DNA of 64,000 nucleotides, taken from Phylloscopus collybita (lineage: Eukaryota; Chordata; Aves; Passeriformes; Phylloscopidae). The stretch is from assembly GCA_027886175.1 (NCBI GenBank), contig JAJNNQ010000024.1, positions 27,941,001 to 28,005,000 of the forward strand. Direction: 5' to 3'. Shown in pieces: positions 35,924 through 64,000 of this stretch. Position numbers and translations under genes: made by a program. The notes beneath the pieces were generated by a model that was not told where the DNA came from, did not search any database, and was given only the letters and a program-made list of their open reading frames with translations. Position 1 is the first letter of the stretch; each line of letters starts with the position of its first letter.

Positions 35924-38900
35924 AGTGAGGCCAAGGCCGTGCTCAGCACATGGCCACGAAGGAGTGCTGGGCTGGCAGTGTCCTGGGAGTGTGGCATACA
36001 CCAGTGCCCATGGCCCATTCAAACCCTCTCTTTGCCACACATGCTGAAGCTGATTAAAGTGTGAGAGCCTCTGTGTCCTCTGGTCTTTACGCAGAGTAAG
36101 CAGCAATAGAGAGAACACTTGCTAGGACTTTGCTCTAATTTTTACAGATCTAGTGAACTTCATCCACAGTACAGGTGAAACTGCAGGTTTATGCAGGTTC
36201 TTTCTCAATTATTGCTCGTTGAGGCTACATTTTAAGGCCTCTTGTTTGGATTCTGAACATGTAGGGACAAAAAAAAATGACAGTTTTGTAAAAGCTAGTG
36301 ACCTTGTCAACTCTGCCTGTCATCTGAGTTCTCCCTCTCACTCAGCAATTCTTTTCTTCTAATTAATTTTCTTACTTTTTTCCATGGGGCAATATTACAT
36401 TGTGTTGATAAGCAGCTCTTTTCTTTTGCCCCAGAACAGGGATGAGTTCAAACAGGGAGGTTTTAAAAACCTTGAGGAGAAAGATTTTCTGCAAACAGGA
36501 CTTTTTACAGAATTAAATGGTTAGAGAATTAAAATTCTGTTGCAGATAAGGAAGACTTGAAGCAAAAATCTATAGCTGATCAGTGTTTTGCTTGCTCATG
36601 CCTATTTGAGTTGCTCTGGGCAGTAAGTACTGGGAATGTAACACATCCTTGGGCTACAGCCCATCGTCACAGAACAATTTTGCTGCTGAATATGCACTTC
36701 TTAATAAGGGTAACTGTTCATCTTGAGACTATAATGATACCAATGCACTCATGCCATGGACTGCAACCTACTGTTCTGGCAGTTCTCTTGTTTTATTTAC
36801 CCACCGCAAGAGCTGGAATGAAATGTATTTGTTGGTGAAGCTTATTTTTGCTGGCTTTCCATCCCAGGCAGTGGAAGATTTTATGGATCTATCTTGTCCA
36901 TTTCAAAACCTTTTTTAATCATCCTTTTCCCCCAAGTTACACTGTCCTGAAATAGCACTGTATTTAAACATCAGTCATGCAAATGTGCTTTGTGTGTCCC
37001 AGGGTACAAAACTCCCTCTGCAAATACAGTAGGAGAACTGCTGTGAGCCTGCACCTTCTAACCACCAACTTGGCTGGCTCTGGCTGGTGTAGGTGACATT
37101 CTTGATCTTTCCTAGACTCTTGTGCATCTCAACTAAGATGAAAACCAATTTATCTGCACATAAATTCCAGGAGTAAGGAGTACTTCTGAGTGTCAGGCAT
37201 TAGGACCGTACTCAGAATGTCCCAAACCCAGACTGGGGTGAGACTTGTGTGTTTCACAGCCCCTTCCCCAGTCCTGTCACTTCTGCAGGACCTCAGGGGG
37301 ATCCTACTTGAGGCCCTGCCTCTGTTCCTCAGGAAGAGCATTTCCTTAGTAATGGAAATTTCCTTCCTAGTTCCAGGTAGGCAGGATGCTTTTTCTAACA
37401 GTGAAATACTTGGCCATTATAAGCTATAGGAACTATAGCTGATTACCAGGAAACCTGGGGACTCCTGTCTCCCACATTGTGGTGGCAATACCAGTCTATG
37501 ACAATGCTGCCTTGTTCTGGCAGTGCTGTTTGTGTGGATCTGGTGTAAGAGAAAATCTCCAAACAAAACGCTCCATAGGAAGAAAAAAAAATTGGGGATG
37601 CTTTCTGCATGATTGTTTCAAGTGGGACCGGTTCTCCAACCTGTTTCAGTGTTTGTCCACAGCACTTGAGCCCACATAGCTGCTGGGAGAGGTGGGAAGT
37701 GCCAGGGCAGCAAAAGGAAAGGCCAGAGGATTGTGGTGGTGAGACAAAGTTTTTGCCCTACAAATGGTGATGGGTGTTTTGGGGACATCCAGGCAAATCT
37801 CAGACTCCTGAATGATGAGATCACCCTCCCTCTTTCTTATTGAGGCATGTACCTGGGGGATACACCTTTTTGGTTTCTTCTTACCACATGGTGCTTTTTA
37901 GACAATTACACTTCAGGCACTACTAAAATGTCTGCTCTGCAGTATTTGCCTTATCATAATACTTGGCTTTGTACTTTTGCACAAATCTCAATGGGGGCTG
38001 GATTCTTATAAAAGTCAACCTACATAATGAGTGGCTCCATTTCAGAGTCCAATACTATAAAATTTTCTCTCTTATCCTGAGGCTATACAGAAGAATTTCC
38101 CTGGTTCAGGGAAAGAAAATCTGCAACGAATCAGTGTTCAACAACCAGTTCCTTCCCAAAGCTCAAGCACTGCCAAGACAGTTTGATAATCAGCTGAAAA
38201 ATGTGTCTGGTGGAAGATCCAGAGTGGGAGTGTGGGCCTTAAAAACAGGGTCCTAATCCATAACGAATTACTGTGTGCAACACTTGTCCAGAAAGCCCAC
38301 ACAGTGAGGTAAGGTTGCACCATGCTCTCTCTCCTTCCTTGAATAAAAAGTGCCTGCTCTAATGAGAGGCAAGTCCCTGATTCAGCAAAGCACTTAAGTG
38401 TTTTGATGAACTGGGGCCAAACTGAACATCTTGTGCAGAGCTCAGTTGTCTAGTGAACAATATCAAATATTTTATTCATGGATGCAGACTTAAATGAAAA
38501 TTAAAGACATGGCTATTTAAGGCCTTAGGTGCCCAAACTCATATTGTTCATTTTTTGTTATCTTAAAGTAATCATTTGTACGGGAAAAGAAGCAGCCACC
38601 TCCAGAAAATCCATCCCTGTCATGCTGGGAAGAATATTCTCAGTTCTCCCCCAGCACCCTGTCAATTTGATGGCTTATGTAGCTTGCTTAGAAACTTGTC
38701 ACATTCAGGCTATTTCAGATCAACAAGTTGCAGCCAGTATCCTCTCTTTTCCTAGCAGGAACACCGAACTTTAGTACCCTCATTGGCTGCATAAGGTGTG
38801 GGCAAGAGAGGCACAGCCTCCACAGTAGGCCGGATCAGGTATTAGAAGGGTCTTGACATTGTGCCATGACCCTTTCTTGGCCATCAGTCCCCAGAGAAGG

Positions 38901-39910
38901 CAGGGAGCTCCATGCTGACCTCCACCTCTGAGGCTGCAGCCAGCCAGGGTCCCTGCCAGGCTGCTCTCCTCACTCAACAACCTCGGGCTGTCCTGCTGAA
39001 AGGGTCTCTCCAACTCAGAGGGCACCAGCCCCAGAAAATGAAGCGTTACAGGGGGTGAACACAAACCTCACTCTATGAAAGCTTTTGCTGAGCAGTGTTT
39101 CACCTGAAATGCTGGATGCAGCAGCATGCTGTGGCTGAAGGCAGTGCCACAGGCAGGTGGAGAGAGCAGAGCTTGGACTTTGGCACACCCTGACTTCAGG
39201 GTGTTTCTCCTTAGAAACATCATCTTTTTCTAGTGAAAAATTTCAGTAGAACATTATCTGTGCCTTTGGTATGTTTGAAAACATTTCCATAGATAGTAAA
39301 ATGCCAAAGAGAGCTGTTTCTAGTATGGCAACACAGACTTTATTTTTTTCTCCTTGTCCACCCTACAGCAACAATCTTCAACTCCCTTTTACTTATCAAT
39401 ACACCCACTTGTTCTCTCAGTTAGGCAGAAAACAGTCAAAGTATGGATTAAAACAAAAATCTGGCATTTTTCACCAGCTTGTCTATACTTAGATGGAACC
39501 ACCTCCCTGCCATGGAATATAGGCAGATGCAAATGGGAAGAAAATGGGGGAAAAAAAAAAAAAAAGTACACGCAGACATTTTTGGCTAAACCTTATGCTC
39601 TCTTAGATTTATTCCCATACAGCTACTAGTGGTCAAATGATTTCCAGAGCACGCATAAGTTACATGGCACTCACTTTATCTGCTCTGGAATGGCAAAGTG
39701 CACACACAGATATACACTGTGGTTCCAGGGAGTCTAGGGATTTCAAAGGTGCTTTATCTCCCAGATAACTCACTGGCAAAGAAGGGTGAATTAATAACAG
39801 TGTTGGTAACTAAAACTGGAATGATAGGTTATGAGTATGGGCTTTATAAAAGAAGTGTCACTTAAATGCACGTTACAGATTTGTTCAGAGCAAGATATTA
39901 ATCCTTTCTC
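35924..39910. other. Non-coding stretch
   Basis: No gene is recognised. At 38379 the motif GATTCAGCAAAGCACTTAAG recalls an old interspersed repeat seen in sauropsids, but the match is too short to annotate. Confidence 0.45.
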
Positions 39911-40013
39911 TTTTTTGGGGGGTTTTTTTGGTTTTTTTTTTTTTGGGTTTTTTTTTTTTTTGGTTTTTTTTTTTGTTGTTTTGTTTTTTTTTTTTTGTTT
40001 TTTTTTTGGTTTT
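39911..40013. repeat. T/G low-complexity tract
   Basis: About 100 bases composed only of T and G on the plus strand: long T-runs separated by G-runs of one to six. It is strongly strand-asymmetric. Confidence 0.95.
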
Positions 40014-43000
40014 AAGCATTTTTCCTGGAGGAGCACAAATCCTTGAATTGTGTATTTCAATCTACCGGCAATAGCTTTTTTTCTCCTGTGCTCTCACATC
40101 ATCGCCCCCCTTTCAAGGAGTCTTTGGGGATCTGTGAACCAGAAGTAAAACCCCATCTCCTAGCAGTCAGACAGGAACCACACTCCCCTAAATCCCACAC
40201 ATTGATCTGATTCACTGCATGACTCTCGTAAGCCTCCATCCACCTCCTCTCTGGGAAAACACAAAAGATCCACAGTTTTTATGTTCTCGGGCTGAGGGAC
40301 TTTGAGCTCAGTACAGAGAAAGGCTGAGTGGCCAGAGTTCCCACTTACGGAAGTGCCAAGTGCACAGGAATTTTGTACAGGCAGAGCACTGAGGCACTTG
40401 AAATGACGGGAATGCTGTGTACTTGTGCCCTTTGCCTCTGCAGCCCCGGACACCATCGCTCTAAAGGAAGGTGAATCTATTTATATGCACTGCTAGAGGC
40501 TGGAGCCCTCTACCATTTTCACCAGGCCTTTGAGGAGCCTTTGTCACGTTTTTCAGCACTGTGATTTGGAAGGCTTCAGAAAAATACTAAATATTCTCAA
40601 AAATGCAAAAAAGTTTGTATCCCTCAGCCAGGGGGAGGGAAAAACGTGCCGGAAGCTTAGCCAAGCCTGACAGGGTATAGTGGATCTTGATCTTTGCTCA
40701 CCCCATAGTTAGATATTGTTCCCCCTGCCCCCCCCGCCCCCCTTTAATGGAGTCACTGCCTTATCTTTTAAAGTGATCTCATAAAGGCAGGGGACAAGAC
40801 AGCAGAGGGTACAAGGCCTGTAATTACAGATGGAAAGTCAACAGAATTACTGTTTCATACACCTTGTCTTCTCTGTTTCCCCTCTGAAGGGGAGTGGTCT
40901 TCAAAAAAGCATGAACCCCTTTTGACCACTTCTCTGAACCACACCGACAGAAAACTTGTGGTGGAGATGTCACAGAAAGAAAAAAACGGGTGAGAGATGG
41001 CATTCTTTCCTATTCTGGGGATATCCACTGCTGGGATCCTAGTTTTCCCAGCAAATGTAGCCCTAGGCTGGGGCAGCTGTGAAGGGGTAAAGATTTGCTT
41101 CTCTGTGTCAAGCTACATGTCATCTATTACTGGAAGCAGGTATATGTTTGAGAGCAAGCTGTCATATCTAGCAGCAGGAGCAAAGAGCTTTCAGACCCTT
41201 GGACTCTTAACTGGAACCTGCTAAAGCCTTTCTGCATGCTGGCCTTCCCTCACTATGACTGTTCTCCCCTTCTGAAAATGGCCATAATAAAACTCCCTGC
41301 TGCAAAACAATCCCTGCTTCTCAAAGTAAGAAATGTGGCAGGAGGGCCACAGCAGCAGGCATTCACATAATGCCCTGCACTGCTTAGCTAAGGCTCATCA
41401 TTCTTTCAATGCATCCCATGCCACCTACCCTTGGAATTCGACTGCTGTGCAGCAGCCCACAACCACACCACAGCTGCTGGCTGAGGGGAAAACAATGTAT
41501 GGCTGCAGATCTGCAAAGTAACGATTCAAGATTACTCCTGGGGTGACCTGGAGTGGGACACACAAGCCAAAGAGCAGGAATTTTCAGGTATCAAAGCCTG
41601 ACTGGGATTTCACCTGCTGGCAGGAGTGAAATTCCTTGTATGTTATCTCTGCTTCTCTCAGTCACCCTGCCAAGGTCTCAAAGAGTTTGTAATTGCTTGT
41701 AGATATCGAAAACAGAGCTCTCCTAATTTTTCTTAAACTAATCTCACTGATACCTATTATGGAAAGAGAACACAAGCATTTCCAAGACAGAACATTACTA
41801 TCCCTGCCTGGTTTGATGTAATAAAATTTCCTTTGATCTGTATGGATTTGTTCTCTGTTTAAATCACTGACAGTGACACTGAGACACTAAACTAGGTGTA
41901 CAGAGCCACAGCTGCATGCTACAGTTTCATATTATGCAGAAATGACTGCATCAGCCACCCCAAGGAAAAGATGGGTCAAACTCATAGTGTGCCAAATCAA
42001 CTACACTGGTTAGGCAGCACTTCAAGGGGCAATACAGTGCACAAGTGGTCTGGAGGTCTTCTTTAGGTGTCCTGTTGATGATGCTTCTTCAGTGCCACAT
42101 AGAAAGAAAGCCAGGTTTGGTATGGTGGATTGCTGTTCAGGAGTAAAATGCTGCTAAGGAGTGAAAATGAAATGAACAGGTGATTTCAGACAATGGAATT
42201 TTGACCCAGTTCCTAATGTCCATCCCCTTCTCCCCACCCACAGGAAAGAGCCAAGCCTTTCCTCAGGAATTTCAGAAGAAAATCTCAAGGGTAAAAAATG
42301 AAAGCCATCTGAGTGTCATCCCAGGGTCAGGTTGGTGCAGCTTGGTAGGGAGGCAGCTGTCCAGGTATCTTCTAGGTAAACCAAAAGCTTCAGCCTCCCA
42401 GTCTGTCAACACAGTGCCAGATCTAATAATGACCATGAGAGCCTCCAAAATGGAGCTTATGCAGACAACTAAAAAATGTCTCTGAAATGCTGGCCTGCTG
42501 TACAAAACTGCATCTGATCTCACTGTAGGTTTTTGCTTTCCTGTTCAGTATGTTCTACAGAAGCATCTCAGAACTGAGCAATCAAGTCCAGCTGGAGTCA
42601 CAATGATGGAGCAACCCCCACATCTGCAAACAGAAGATCCATCAGAAGTTCTAAAAGCAGGTCTAGGGAGCAGTGACAGGGCCAAGCCCCACCACTGGCA
42701 TGGTGCCTCTACACATCATTGTTTAAATAATCGTGATAGTTGCCGTGGCAGATCTTCCCCTAACACACCGTGGTTCTGTGGGCAGTTTGATGAGCAAGCT
42801 CTTTGTGCAGGATGTTTAAGGCCTGAATTCAGTTCTCTTCTGTGGAAGGGTTTCAAGTCATGCTAAGCAGGGAAGTGCTGTAACTATGCTCCTCCATCCT
42901 AAGAAAGTTCACGGCTATTTTTGGGACTCTCGGCAGGTGAAGACTCCTGAAACACTTTCTCGTTTCCAAGTTTATACAGGGTTCCAGGGCTTCTACTGAG

Positions 43001-43314
43001 CTGCTGAGAATAAAGGAGCATCAGCTCATTTTCTTTGCCAGAAAATCTAGACAAAAGTAAAAGCAAAGTCAACAAACTTCTCCAAAAAAGCCCCCAAACC
43101 AAACAAAGTGGACAAACACAGAGTCATAATTTCTGCGTCTGTCTTTCCCAGAATTTGAAGCATAAGGGAAGGATGACCATAGCCAAACTTGGTCCCCTAG
43201 CCAGGCTCCCTGAGCAGCAGAGGGCACAGAAAGCTGCCCCCTAACTCTTCACCGAGTCCTGAATCCCCAGCAGTAGTTTCTGGCAAGAGCACGCACATCT
43301 CCCATGGAATGGAA
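40014..43314. other. Non-coding stretch upstream of ATP1A1
   Basis: No gene is recognised in the 3.3 kb before the ATP1A1 island. A C-run (CCCCCCCCGCCCCCC-like, about 40720-40743) is present. The acceptor-like CCCCACCCACAG at 42231-42242 is not followed by a convincing exon. Confidence 0.5.
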
Positions 43315-44026
43315 GGCGCTGAGGCTCCGGCAGGTCGGCGGCACGGCAGGGACCGTGCCCAGCAGAAAGCGTGTGGGTGGAAAGGGAGCACCGGGAGTCC
43401 TGAGCCTGTCAGCGAGCAAAACCCGCGGGGAACCGGCACCGGGGGGCTCCGGGCGGCCGCAGGGCCGAGCCCCCGCAGGGGCGGCGGGCAAAGCGCCCGG
43501 GGAGCCCCGGCCTGGCGGCGGCGGCGCACACAAGGCGGGCAGCGCGGAAGGGGCGCTGGCTCCGGCGAGGCGCGGCCGGGGCAGCCCGGGTCAGCCTCAA
43601 GGTGAGCCCCCCGTCCCAAGATGCACCCGCCACGGCGGAAGGGCCCGCGGGCGCTGCCCCCTCCCAGCCCCGGCCGCAGCCGCCGCCCCCTCCCCGGACC
43701 GCCCCGTTCACGCCCCGTGTGCCGCGGGGGGCGTGGTGCCACAACGGGCTGGGCGTGGCGGCGGAGCGAGGCTCTTTATGCGGCGGGAAGCCGGCGGCCG
43801 CCGGAGCTGCGCGCGGTTGCGGCATCAGAGAGGAACGACCCGGGCGGGGGCAGAGGGGGGCGAGGCGAAGGCCAAGAGCCGAGGAGGACGAGGAGAAAGA
43901 AGAGGAAGGCGAGCGCCGGCCGGGGTGCTCCCATTGTTCCGCACCTGCGCCGGCCGGGACACGTGGCGCCGCTGAGCCTCGCTCCTCGCCCCCCGCCACT
44001 TGACCCGCACACAGTCGCCCGGCACC

Positions 44027-63998
<19,972 letters not shown>

Positions 63999-64000
63999 AG

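Overview
The window is nuclear DNA of a vertebrate, almost certainly a bird. It holds several fragments of CR1 LINEs, the dominant avian retroelement. It also holds a compact copy of a highly conserved animal gene whose exons and splice sites can be read base by base. I cannot place the species from the sequence; a passerine or other neoavian is possible but not shown.

Positions 1-43300 are mostly non-coding. This stretch contains an orphan CpG island (2225-2560), an endonuclease-domain fragment of a CR1 ORF2 (about 3690-4445, minus strand), and short 3' CR1 tails (1717-2039, 16787-16853, 32548-32892). It also contains two copies of an unclassified 67-base repeat (4595-4661 and 7188-7254) and several simple repeats. 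The only plausible coding exon is at 6704-7108. It starts at a good splice acceptor and encodes a 133-residue single-pass membrane protein resembling the N-terminal part of avian ITPRIP-like proteins, without their Mab-21 domain.

A strong CpG island (about 43315-44440) carries the promoter and first coding exon of ATP1A1, the Na+/K+-ATPase alpha-1 catalytic subunit. Fifteen coding exons on the plus strand (44027 to 63992) give 2118 coding bases, or 706 codons. The reading frame is unbroken, every intron is GT-AG, and the exon lengths match those I know for vertebrate ATP1A1. The window ends just inside intron 15. It therefore includes the actuator domain, M1-M4, the phosphorylation site and the nucleotide-binding domain, but not the TGDGVND hinge or M5-M10.

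The most unusual items are an ITPRIPL-like truncated exon, a diverged duplication inside ATP1A1 intron 1, and nested perfect inverted repeats in intron 3. Others are a 1.15 kb CR1 ending about 110 bases before exon 2 and an S-L-M substitution beside the cardiac-glycoside site of ATP1A1. I found no CRISPR array, tRNA or rRNA gene, or intact mobile element.
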